From positions 1 to 7,033 of the forward strand of contig JADGPV010000192.1 of assembly GCA_017882245.1 (NCBI GenBank): a stretch of DNA of 7,033 nt, given 5' to 3'. A model generated the notes under the pieces. That model was not told where the DNA came from and did no database searches. It saw nothing but the letters and a program-made list of their open reading frames with translations. The DNA comes from Bacteroidales bacterium (GTDB taxonomy: Bacteria > Bacteroidota > Bacteroidia > Bacteroidales > VadinHA17). The position numbers were made by a program, and so were the translations under genes. Position 1 is the stretch's first letter, and every line of letters begins with the position of its first letter. This document shows, one piece after another, positions 1-6,819 of the stretch.

Positions 1-183
1 ATACTTATAGAAATCAATTCTATTCAATATATGTAAGGATGAATAGCTATTATTTGAAGGCTATTTATGCTAATTTTGAAAATCTCACAAGAGTGGTTAT
101 ATACGATTAAATATGGATAAATTATCCAAAAAGTAGCAATAATCATGATCGATTACTCCCCCTATTCTTACCCTATTAAATAA
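1..183. other. AT-rich non-coding flank, no gene supported
   Basis: This stretch is strongly AT-rich and broken by stops in all frames; I see no credible coding region. It holds a few short palindromes: AATAGCTATT at 42-51, the 15-base TGGATAAATTATCCA at 114-128 (7-bp arms around one base), and ATCATGAT at 142-149. In DNA this AT-rich, short palindromes occur often by chance, so no regulatory role is claimed. Its right end supplies the T-rich tail of the tRNA terminator on the minus strand. Confidence 0.6.
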
Positions 184-217
184 AAACTCTCTGAATAATT
201 TGATATCCAGAGAGTTT
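184..217 (-). terminator. Intrinsic terminator downstream of tRNA-Leu
   Basis: A perfect 10-bp inverted repeat, AAACTCTCTG (184-193) and CAGAGAGTTT (208-217), encloses a 14-nt loop. Read on the minus strand, the stem comes 13 nt after the tRNA 3' end and runs into TTTTTATTT, the expected U-rich tail. Position, orientation and tail all fit a rho-independent terminator ending the tRNA transcript. The stem is only moderately GC-rich, so termination strength is unknown. Confidence 0.8.
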
Positions 218-230
218 ATCATTGTAGATG

Positions 231-314
231 TACCCGGAGCGGGACTTGAACCCGCACAACCGCAATGGTCACAGGATTTTAAGTCCTGCGTGTCTACCAT
301 TCCACCATCCGGGC
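231..314 (-). tRNA. tRNA-Leu, anticodon UAA
   Basis: The minus strand folds into a class II tRNA of 84 nt. The acceptor stem GCCCGGA pairs with TCCGGGT (the first pair is G-U). A 3-bp D stem (GTG/CAC) follows. The anticodon stem CAGGA/TCCTG holds the loop CTTAAAA, with anticodon TAA at 281-279. A 16-nt variable region with a short ACC/GGT stem comes next, then the T arm GCGGG-TTCAAGT-CCCGC. The long variable arm, the anticodon and discriminator A73 identify a leucine tRNA reading UUA and UUG. The 3' CCA is not encoded (the genome reads CAT after the discriminator), so it must be added by tRNA nucleotidyltransferase. It lies 180 nt downstream of the M16 peptidase gene on the same strand and has its own terminator. 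Confidence 0.97.
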
Positions 315-319
315 TATTC

Positions 320-351
320 AAGGTCTGAAGGTCTAAAGGTCTCAGGTCTTA
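320..351. repeat. Degenerate 8-bp tandem array (AAGGTCTN)
   Basis: Four head-to-tail units of about 8 bp read AAGGTCTG, AAGGTCTA, AAGGTCTC and AGGTCTTA. The seven-base core is invariant in the first three units and one base shorter in the fourth, while the eighth base differs in every unit. The array begins 5 bp upstream of the tRNA-Leu 5' end, so it occupies the region where a tRNA promoter or leader would be expected on the minus strand. No function is known to me. It shares its 8-bp period with the two arrays at 405-436 and 451-482, although the core differs. Confidence 0.75.
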
Positions 352-404
352 AGTCAATTGGACCAGTGAACCTCAGATGGCTGCGCTAAGATATGCAATA
401 AAAT

Positions 405-436
405 GTTTCAGGGTTCCAGTATCCCAGTGTTTCAGA
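405..436. repeat. Degenerate 8-bp tandem array (GTTTCAGN)
   Basis: Four 8-bp units read GTTTCAGG, GTTCCAGT, ATCCCAGT and GTTTCAGA; the outer two are best preserved and the middle two have drifted. The core is the reverse complement of the TGAAAC core in the array at 451-482, so the two arrays face each other across a 14-bp spacer. The first 11 bases (405-415) are perfectly complementary to 446-456. Together they could form a hairpin in the 3' untranslated part of the peptidase mRNA, where the stem would be followed by ATTTTATT on the minus strand. A weak terminator is therefore possible, but the loop would be 30 nt long. Confidence 0.65.
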
Positions 437-450
437 GTTATTTCCAACCC

Positions 451-482
451 TGAAACAATGAAACTATGAAACCCTGCAACTT
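451..482. repeat. Degenerate 8-bp tandem array (TGAAACNN)
   Basis: Four consecutive 8-bp units read TGAAACAA, TGAAACTA, TGAAACCC and TGCAACTT. The core TGAAAC is exact in three units and has one substitution in the fourth; the last two bases vary. The array ends 12 bp before the stop codon of the M16 peptidase, which reads toward it on the minus strand. It is the inverted partner of the array at 405-436. The units are far too short for CRISPR repeats and there are no spacers between them. Confidence 0.75.
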
Positions 483-494
483 TAAGATATTAAA

Positions 495-3299
495 CTACTT
501 AAATAATATGGGTTCACCGAAGCCTATCTTCTTCAATCCCTTGAGCTGCGTTGCCGCATCACCTACAACAACATAATACATCTTCATCGGGTCAATGTAC
601 TTTTGAACAGTCTCATCGAGCTGTGCCTTCGTCAGGCCCCTGAGGTAATCCTCCTCCTGCTTGATATAATCCATAGGCAGTCCATAGGTTGTCATAGTGT
701 TCAGCATCCCCAGCTTGTCATCAATCGTTTCAAACCGTCTTGCGTTCGCCTTCAACAGTGATCCCTTTGTAAAATCAACTGTCTCCTGTGGAACACCTGC
801 TCTGTACTCCTCCATGATATCCTTGAATAGCCGGACTGACTCAAGAGTAGCATCAGAACGAACTGCTGCACTGGCATTGAAGGTTCCATAGCTCTTCATT
901 CCATCAAAGCTGGAATAGGCGCCGTAAGTGTATCCCTTTTCTTCCCTGAGAACCATGAAGAAACGACCGCTTGTCGAACCTCCAAGCATGTAGTTTGCTA
1001 CTTCAGCCTTATAGTAATCAGGGTTGTCACGTGTCAAAGACAGATTGCCAATACTTATTACAGACTGTTTAGCACCTGGAACGTCAACAAAATATATAGA
1101 TGGCTTCTCGGGTACAGGTGGAAAAACAAGAGACGGTATGACAACATCCTTTGCCACCCAGCGTTCATTAAGGCCTGAAAAAGCCTTTTCAACCCTGGCC
1201 TGATCGACATCTCCCACTATCATGAAGTTGGCAACAGACGGGGAAAGATTCTTTTCATAAAAACCTTTCAGATCATCCATTGTGATTGCTTCGACGCTCT
1301 CTGGTGTACCGCTGATGTCTGTTGACAAAACATTGTCAGCCCCTATATTGAGCTTACCGAAAGTAATGTTAGCAAGATAGTTCGGATCTGCCAGGCTTCG
1401 TTTCAGATTATTAACCGTACGGGTTTTGTTCAGAGAAAACTGCTCTTCATCCCAGCGTGGTTCAAGCAGCATCTCTTCAACAAGGGCGAGCGTCTTTTCA
1501 AAGTTACGTGCCATAGAACTGACAGAAACAGTTATATTCTCTTCCCCTCCCCTGATGTTTATGTTGGCGCCAAGAAGCTGTATCTCCTCCTCAAGTTCCT
1601 CGGGAGTCTTGTTTTTTGTTCCTTCATTAAGCATCTGGGCAGTAAATCTGGCAACGCCCGGTTTGCTGATATCATCGAGCAAATGACCACCCTTTATTAC
1701 AATTGACCATGTCACAAGTGGCAGCTCATGCTGTTCAATACCGTAAACCTTCATGCCATTGGGCACCTCCGTCTTCCATACCAGGGGTAGCGTGATTGAC
1801 GGATCGGGTCCGAGTACCGGGGCAACCGAACGATCAATTTTGCTGGGTGTTTTAGCAATTACTTCTTCACCGGCAGCTTCAATCTTCATCTGCGTTGCCT
1901 TGGTTATATCCTCTTCAACTACACCGGCATTGACTGAACCTTCAGCTACCAGACTGGTTTCACCTTTAGGTACAAAACTGGTCGCAATATAATTTTTCCC
2001 TTTGATATAGCGGTTATATACATCCCACACGTCAGCCATTGTGACTCCCTGCATCATCTTAAGTTCTTCAAGCATGAAGTCCGGTGAACCAGCATATTCA
2101 CTGTACATAGCCAGCATGAATGACTTATACATCACACTGCTCATCATCCTGTAAAAATTCGTTTCAATTCCTGCCTTGATCCTCTCCAGATCTTTCTCTG
2201 TGAACTTATCGGTCTCAAATCTTGTAAAAGCTTCAAATACAGCCTTCTCGACATCGTTAAGGCTTGTGGAAGGATTTGCCGTGATATTTATCTCAAACTG
2301 TCCGGCAAGCTCCTGTGACTGATTATATGATCTTACGTTTGAGGTAAGCTTCTTCTCTTTTACCAGAACCTTGTAGAGTGGCGATTTCTTTCCCTGGCCC
2401 AAAAGCTGTGCAAGAACATCGAGAGAATATGAATCTTTTGTGTACTGCTGAGGAGCGGGAAATACCATTGTGTACTGAGGAGCCTTGGCAAAGCTGTCCT
2501 CATGATAAAGCTTCCTGGTTTCGCCAAGAGTGACAGTCATGGGCTTGGGATCAGTAAGCTTCTCACCTGCGGGTATCTCCCCGAAGTATTTTTCTATCAG
2601 TGCTTTTACTTCTGCGGTATCATAATCACCGGATACCACGAGAGTTGCGTTGTTAGGAACATAATATTTGCTGTGGAAAGCCTTTACGTCTTCCACGGTT
2701 GCATTTGCCAGATCCTGCATCTCTCCGATCACATCCCAGCTGTAAGGGTGACCCTGAGGATACAGGTTTTTCAGGATGACATAATCTGTGAAACCGTAAG
2801 GCCTGTTATCAACCCCCTGTCGCTTCTCATTCTGAACCACATTCTGCTGCAGAGCCAGAGACTGGGGAGTCACCGTGTTGCTAAGATAGCCCATGCGGTC
2901 AGATTCCAGCCACATAGCAAGCTCAAGCGCATTCTTCGGAACAACCTCGTAATAGATGGTCCAGTCAAAATTTGTTCCGCCATTAAAATCACCGCCAACC
3001 TTATCAAGAGATTTCATGAACTCATCCTCTTTGACATTCTCTGAACGCTGGAACATCATATGCTCGAAAAGATGGGCAAATCCTGTCTTCCCGGGAACCT
3101 CCCTGCTCGAACCCACATGATAAAGTATTACCAGCGAAGTGATAGGGTCAGATTTGTCTTCATTCAGAATAACCGTAAGCCCGTTATCCAGCTTGTATGT
3201 TTCATACGGCAGGGATAATGAAGGTTTTTTGTTACTGCCGCATCCTGCGAGCAAGACCAGCGTGGTTAGCATCAAAAATGTTTTCAGGTGATTTTTCAT
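495..3299 (-). CDS. M16 zinc-peptidase lipoprotein, tandem M16 domains
   Basis: This is a 934-residue zinc metallopeptidase of the M16 (pitrilysin/insulinase) family, predicted to be anchored in the cell envelope. Residues 1-20 form a lipoprotein signal ending in the lipobox LLAGC, with lipidated Cys20. The residues after it (GSNKK) lack the acidic run that marks surface export in several Bacteroidota, so a periplasm-facing position is inferred. The N-terminal M16 unit (about 30-450) carries the inverted zinc motif HLFEH (76-80), with the third ligand probably Glu158 in QNEKR. A charged linker (about 450-505) leads to a second M16 unit (about 505-934). There the HxxEH site is replaced by RFTAQ (551-555), so this half is catalytically dead, but it keeps the REEKGYTYGAY segment (785-795) typical of the substrate-binding half. 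Such proteins close like a clamshell around unfolded peptides. The substrate is unknown. The start is supported by the complete signal peptide. The gene diverges from the 2-oxoacid dehydrogenase operon and shows no obvious functional link to it. Confidence 0.95.
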   Translation of the reverse strand: MKNHLKTFLMLTTLVLLAGCGSNKKPSLSLPYETYKLDNGLTVILNEDKSDPITSLVILYHVGSSREVPGKTGFAHLFEHMMFQRSENVKEDEFMKSLDKVGGDFNGGTNFDWTIYYEVVPKNALELAMWLESDRMGYLSNTVTPQSLALQQNVVQNEKRQGVDNRPYGFTDYVILKNLYPQGHPYSWDVIGEMQDLANATVEDVKAFHSKYYVPNNATLVVSGDYDTAEVKALIEKYFGEIPAGEKLTDPKPMTVTLGETRKLYHEDSFAKAPQYTMVFPAPQQYTKDSYSLDVLAQLLGQGKKSPLYKVLVKEKKLTSNVRSYNQSQELAGQFEINITANPSTSLNDVEKAVFEAFTRFETDKFTEKDLERIKAGIETNFYRMMSSVMYKSFMLAMYSEYAGSPDFMLEELKMMQGVTMADVWDVYNRYIKGKNYIATSFVPKGETSLVAEGSVNAGVVEEDITKATQMKIEAAGEEVIAKTPSKIDRSVAPVLGPDPSITLPLVWKTEVPNGMKVYGIEQHELPLVTWSIVIKGGHLLDDISKPGVARFTAQMLNEGTKNKTPEELEEEIQLLGANINIRGGEENITVSVSSMARNFEKTLALVEEMLLEPRWDEEQFSLNKTRTVNNLKRSLADPNYLANITFGKLNIGADNVLSTDISGTPESVEAITMDDLKGFYEKNLSPSVANFMIVGDVDQARVEKAFSGLNERWVAKDVVIPSLVFPPVPEKPSIYFVDVPGAKQSVISIGNLSLTRDNPDYYKAEVANYMLGGSTSGRFFMVLREEKGYTYGAYSSFDGMKSYGTFNASAAVRSDATLESVRLFKDIMEEYRAGVPQETVDFTKGSLLKANARRFETIDDKLGMLNTMTTYGLPMDYIKQEEDYLRGLTKAQLDETVQKYIDPMKMYYVVVGDAATQLKGLKKIGFGEPILFK

Positions 3300-3459
3300 A
3301 TTGTTTTGTATTGGAATTAGTAGATTTTATTATTAAGGTTCTAATTTAGAATAAAAAATAACAGCCTGCTCAGTATTAACATTTCTTCACAATAGGGCCA
3401 GGTGAACAAATTACTTACTTGTTTGTCTTTTATTCAAGAAACGTTAAACAAAATAAAAT
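3300..3459. promoter_or_regulatory. Divergent intergenic region with both promoters
   Basis: These 160 bp must hold the promoter of the M16 peptidase (leftward) and that of the dehydrogenase operon (rightward), since both genes start here facing away from each other. I find no exact match to the Bacteroidota promoter pattern (TTTG near -33, TAnnTTTG near -7). The nearest leftward candidate is TAATTTG (minus strand, 3413-3407), with TTG at 3437-3435 about 21 nt upstream; its spacing is one base short. The nearest rightward candidate is TA at 3416-3417 with TTTG at 3422-3425, two bases too far apart. A small inverted repeat, TTCTA-ATT-TAGAA, lies at 3339-3351. The 19 bases before the operon start are almost all A, T and C, with no Shine-Dalgarno motif. 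Confidence 0.5.
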
Positions 3460-4548
3460 ATGTTCGACCAGTTTGACCCTGCTGAAGACAAAATGTTGCA
3501 GGTTATAGATAACAATGGCAAGGTTATCGGTAAAGAGTGGATGCCGCAGCTCACCAATGAGGAGATGGTGAAGCTGTATAAGGACATGCTGTTTGTCCGC
3601 ACGCTTGACTTCATGATTGTTTCATACCAGCGTCAGGGGCGGGTCTACACCTACCCCCCAAACTATGGGCAGGAAGCTATAGGCGTGGCTGCGGGTGCGG
3701 TTCTGAGACATGACGACTGGCTGGTACCGGCTTTCCGTGAGATGGGAGCATGGCTTGCCAAAGGCGTGTCAATGAAAGAGATATTCATGTTCAATATGGG
3801 ATTTGAGGAGGGTCTTAAGTTTACTGATGCAAATCATGTCCTGCCTTTCTCAGTGCCTATTGCTTCCCAGCTGCTTCACGGGGCAGGAATAGGGTACGCA
3901 ATAAAGTATCAGAAAAAGGATGAGGTGGCTATGGCTTTCGTTGGCGACGGTGGCACTTCCGAGGGTGACTTCCATGAAGCCCTGAACTTTGCCGGTGTAT
4001 GGAAGGTGCCTGTGATATTTGTCATTCAGAATAACCAGTATGCCATCTCGGTACCCGTGAAGATGCAGACAGCCAGCATAAACCTGGCTATAAAATCAAA
4101 AGCCTATGGTATAAAAGGCATCAAGGTCGACGGCAATGACATTTTCGCCATGCTGACGGTTTTCAGAAATGCTCATGAATATGCAAGAAAAGAGCAGCAG
4201 GCCGTGCTGATAGAGGCATTCACATACCGCAAGGGGGCACATACCACATCCGATGACCCGACAAAATACCGCACCACTGATGAGGAAAAAGAGTGGGATA
4301 AGAAAGACCCGTTGCGCCGCATGAAGCTCTTCCTTGAGAAAAATAACCTGTGGTCGGATGCTGAGGAGGAAAGGATAACTGAAGAGTATAAGAAAGAGAT
4401 TGACAGGCAGTTTTTGGAGACAGAGCAGACTGTCCAATATCCTCTTGAGGATGTATTTAAATATATGTACGAAGAAATGCCGCAGGATCTTCGCAATCAG
4501 CAGATTGAGCATGAGAAATTCTTACAGTGGAAAAACGCACGCAAATGA
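3460..4548 (+). CDS. pdhA: 2-oxoacid dehydrogenase E1 component, alpha subunit
   Basis: This 362-residue protein is the alpha subunit of the thiamine diphosphate (ThDP)-dependent E1 enzyme, which decarboxylates a 2-oxoacid and acylates the lipoyl group of E2 in the cytoplasm. The ThDP and magnesium motif begins at GDG (162-164) and ends at NN (191-192). Substrate-entry residues lie around NYGQEA (68-73), and the mobile loop near the active site is YRKGAHTTSDDPTKYR (256-271). The length and the N-terminal extension resemble Bacillus PdhA. The loop sequence HTTSDDP is intermediate, because branched-chain E1-alpha typically reads HSTSDD and Bacillus PdhA reads HTMAGDDP. Function as an alpha2-beta2 heterotetramer with the next gene product is inferred from the family. 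The ATG is the first after an A-rich leader and gives the normal family N terminus. The symbol pdhA is tentative; bkdA-type activity is the main alternative. Confidence 0.93.
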   Translation: MFDQFDPAEDKMLQVIDNNGKVIGKEWMPQLTNEEMVKLYKDMLFVRTLDFMIVSYQRQGRVYTYPPNYGQEAIGVAAGAVLRHDDWLVPAFREMGAWLAKGVSMKEIFMFNMGFEEGLKFTDANHVLPFSVPIASQLLHGAGIGYAIKYQKKDEVAMAFVGDGGTSEGDFHEALNFAGVWKVPVIFVIQNNQYAISVPVKMQTASINLAIKSKAYGIKGIKVDGNDIFAMLTVFRNAHEYARKEQQAVLIEAFTYRKGAHTTSDDPTKYRTTDEEKEWDKKDPLRRMKLFLEKNNLWSDAEEERITEEYKKEIDRQFLETEQTVQYPLEDVFKYMYEEMPQDLRNQQIEHEKFLQWKNARK

Positions 4549-5522
4549 AAGCAATGAATATTGTCAATGCCCTCAATGACGCCCTTGACATCAAACTGAC
4601 GGAGGATAAGAATGTTGTTATTTATGGTGAAGATACCGGCTTTGAGGGCGGCGTCTTCAGGGTGACTGAAGGACTACAGAAGAAACACGGAGTTGAAAGA
4701 GTCTTTGACTCTCCCCTGGCTGAATCAGCCATAGCCGGAACCGCTGTTGGCATGGCCGCAGCAGGATTGCGTCCCGTCATCGAGATGCAATTCTGCGGAT
4801 TTATCTACCCCGCATTTAACCAGATCATCTCACACATTACAAGGCTTCATAACCGGTCGCGCGGCCGTTATAAGATGCCGATAGTAATACGCCTACCCTA
4901 CGGCGGGGGTATCAATGCACTCGAGCACCACTCTGAAAGTATGGAGGCAATGTTCGCTCATATTCCGGGACTGAAGGTTGTCGTGCCCTCAACGCCTCAT
5001 GATGCAAAAGGGCTGCTCATCTCAGCAATAGAAAGTGATGATCCTGTTCTTTTTCTTGAACCCAAGCGTATTTACCGCGCAATAAAGCAGGAGGTCAGCG
5101 AAGAAAAATTTTCAGTTCCAATAGGCAAAGCTAAAGTTCTTGCCCCGGGCACTGACGTGACGGTAGTAGCATACGGAGCCATGATACGCGAGGTTCAGAA
5201 AGCAATGGTGATGGCGAAGGAAGCTGGATATTCGGTTGAGCTGATAGACCTAAGGACCATTTACCCTCTTGACAAGGAGACTATCGCAGCATCAGTGAAG
5301 AAGACCGGCAGGATAATTTTTGTCGGTGAGGAGCCGCGCAGCTTCGGCGTAGGATCAGAGATAATGGCAGTGGCCAATGAGGAGGCTTTCCTACATCTTG
5401 AAGCACCACCGAAACGGGTTGCCGCATTTGACGTGATAGTACCCTATCCCCGTGGCGAACATCATTATATGATCACACCTGAGAAGATTTTCTATGAGAT
5501 TGAACGAACAATAAAATTCTGA
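4545..5522 (+). CDS. pdhB: 2-oxoacid dehydrogenase E1 component, beta subunit
   Basis: This is the beta subunit of E1, 325 residues from the chosen start. It completes the active site at the alpha/beta interface. Visible motifs are GGVFRVTEGL (35-44), PLAES with Glu60 (the conserved glutamate that activates the ThDP aminopyrimidine), the EHHSESME histidine region (127-134), PGLKVVVPSTPHDAKGLL (141-158) and the C-terminal transketolase-like domain from about residue 200 (IDLRTIYPLD at 234-243). FLEPKRIYR (170-178) is closer to branched-chain E1-beta (EPK..YR) than to Bacillus PdhB (FLEHMKLYR), so the substrate is uncertain. The ATG at 4545 overlaps the E1-alpha stop as ATGA, a typical translational coupling arrangement. 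An in-frame GTG at 4527 would add six residues (MEKRTQ) and overlap E1-alpha more deeply; it is not needed for the family N terminus. Confidence 0.93.
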   Translation: MKAMNIVNALNDALDIKLTEDKNVVIYGEDTGFEGGVFRVTEGLQKKHGVERVFDSPLAESAIAGTAVGMAAAGLRPVIEMQFCGFIYPAFNQIISHITRLHNRSRGRYKMPIVIRLPYGGGINALEHHSESMEAMFAHIPGLKVVVPSTPHDAKGLLISAIESDDPVLFLEPKRIYRAIKQEVSEEKFSVPIGKAKVLAPGTDVTVVAYGAMIREVQKAMVMAKEAGYSVELIDLRTIYPLDKETIAASVKKTGRIIFVGEEPRSFGVGSEIMAVANEEAFLHLEAPPKRVAAFDVIVPYPRGEHHYMITPEKIFYEIERTIKF

Positions 5523-5526
5523 AGTG

Positions 5527-6804
5527 ATGAGATATATTTTTAAATTCCCGGATATAGGTGAAGGGCTTACTGAGGGCATCATAATCGAGTGGTACATAGA
5601 TAAGGGAAATACCGTAAAGGTAGGACAGTCGCTTGTAAAGATGGAAACCGATAAGGTAGTGGCAGACATACCGTCACCACGTGAGGGTGTAGTCGCAGCA
5701 CGTTATGGCAAGGTCGGGGAGACAATCCATGTTGGTGAGACGCTGGTCGAGATTGATATAGCCGGTGAGGCTGCCGCTGAAGCACAGAAGACTGACAGCG
5801 AGATGGTTGATGAGAAAGGTGCCGGCGTGGTGGGCACTATTGAGGTGGCTTCCAACAACGCCTTCCTCCCTGCCAGCGATGAGGGAACTGAAGCCAGGCC
5901 TGCTGCTGCAGGTGCTGTACGCCGAAAGGTACTCGCCACTCCTGTGGCAAGGGCAATGGCGCGGGAGATGAACATCGACATTAACCTTGTAACCGGTACC
6001 GGCCCTGCTGGCAGGGTGATGAAGAGCGATATACAGAATTTTCACGCTTCCGCGACGGCAAGCAAGAGTACAGTTGGTCAGGCTGACAGACCTGCCGCGA
6101 AAGAACTCATTGAAGTGGTACAAATGAGCCAGATAAGGAAGTCGATGGCTAAGAACATGCTTCGTTCAAAGCAGAGCACAGCACACATGACACTCTTCGG
6201 TGAGCCGGAAGTGTCAGCCCTCGTAGCAGCCAGGGCAAAATATAAGGAAGAGTACAAAAAGGAAGAGATCAGCCTTACCTTTCTCCCCTTCGTAATCAAG
6301 GCTGTAGTTGCTGCACTTAAGCGGCACCGCGAGCTGAATGCAGAGATGGATTTTGAAAAAGGAAATATCATATACAAGAATTATTACAATATAGGTATTG
6401 CAGTCAGCACTCCTGACGGACTTTTGGTTCCAGTGATAAAGGATGCCGACAAGCTGAGCATCAAAGATCTGAGCAAGGCTGTTGCAGAGATCGCTGTCAA
6501 AGCGCGTGACCGCAAACTGACTTTTGATGAGATGAAAGACGGAACATTTACAATCACTAATTATGGTGCTCTGGGAGGATGGTTTGGAGTACCGGTGATA
6601 AACTACCCGCAGGTTGGCATCATGGGTATAGGTCGCGTTAACCAGAAACCCCTGGTTGTTGACGGCGAGATCAAGGTCGGGAATGTAATGCCGCTTTCGC
6701 TCTCGGTTGACCACAGGATGGTTGACGGGGCTGAGGCAACGGAGTTCCTGAATGATGTAGCTGCAGGCATTGCTGATCCGCTGTCACTTATAATGAGACA
6801 ATAA
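5527..6804 (+). CDS. pdhC: 2-oxoacid dehydrogenase E2, dihydrolipoamide acyltransferase
   Basis: This 425-residue E2 core subunit carries the swinging lipoyl arm and transfers the acyl group to coenzyme A. Domains in order, numbered from the ATG at 5527: one lipoyl domain (about 1-78) with the lipoyl-lysine in METDKVV (Lys43); a flexible Ala/Glu-rich linker (about 79-130) containing a hydrophobic patch, AGVVGTIEVA; a peripheral subunit-binding domain (about 134-171, VLATPVARAMA through GPAGRVMKSDI) that docks E1 or E3; a second short linker; and the catalytic domain (about 195-425) with the active-site motif DHRMVDG (395-401; His396 and Asp400 catalytic). All expected catalytic residues are present. 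A single lipoyl domain fits both Bacillus-type PdhC and branched-chain E2. The gene starts 4 nt after the E1-beta stop. A GTG at 5524 would add one residue; the ATG is preferred. Covalent lipoylation requires enzymes that are not in this window. Confidence 0.95.
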   Translation: MRYIFKFPDIGEGLTEGIIIEWYIDKGNTVKVGQSLVKMETDKVVADIPSPREGVVAARYGKVGETIHVGETLVEIDIAGEAAAEAQKTDSEMVDEKGAGVVGTIEVASNNAFLPASDEGTEARPAAAGAVRRKVLATPVARAMAREMNIDINLVTGTGPAGRVMKSDIQNFHASATASKSTVGQADRPAAKELIEVVQMSQIRKSMAKNMLRSKQSTAHMTLFGEPEVSALVAARAKYKEEYKKEEISLTFLPFVIKAVVAALKRHRELNAEMDFEKGNIIYKNYYNIGIAVSTPDGLLVPVIKDADKLSIKDLSKAVAEIAVKARDRKLTFDEMKDGTFTITNYGALGGWFGVPVINYPQVGIMGIGRVNQKPLVVDGEIKVGNVMPLSLSVDHRMVDGAEATEFLNDVAAGIADPLSLIMRQ

Positions 6805-6819
6805 TTTAAAACGACTGAG

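Noticed and set aside
231..314. tRNA-Leu as an integration site for a mobile element
   Set aside because: No second copy of the tRNA 3' end, no integrase and no other mobile-element gene is visible in the window. DNA beyond the left edge was not available.
97..321. A 74-codon minus-strand reading frame across the tRNA region
   Set aside because: It runs straight through the tRNA-Leu gene and its terminator, so the reading frame is incidental; the translation resembles no protein family.
320..482. CRISPR-like array
   Set aside because: The units are 8 bp with no intervening spacers, far below CRISPR repeat length, and no cas genes are present.
2502..3044. A 180-codon plus-strand reading frame antisense to the M16 peptidase
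   Set aside because: It lies wholly inside a well-supported gene, including the region coding the conserved N-terminal domain, and its translation has no recognisable domain. Long antisense frames are common opposite real genes.
4527..4547. GTG at 4527 as the start of E1-beta
   Set aside because: It adds only MEKRTQ, which is not part of the family N terminus, and deepens the overlap with E1-alpha. The ATG at 4545 in the ATGA overlap is the more usual arrangement. It cannot be excluded outright.
3460..4548. E1-alpha as part of an acetoin dehydrogenase
   Set aside because: The four-gene order also fits that system, but the E1-alpha N-terminal extension and C terminus match PdhA/BCKDH-type enzymes better and no acetoin regulator is visible. 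It remains a minor alternative.
6214..6714. A 166-codon minus-strand reading frame antisense to E2
   Set aside because: It is opposite the conserved E2 catalytic domain and its translation looks like a shadow frame with scattered cysteines and histidines and no motif.
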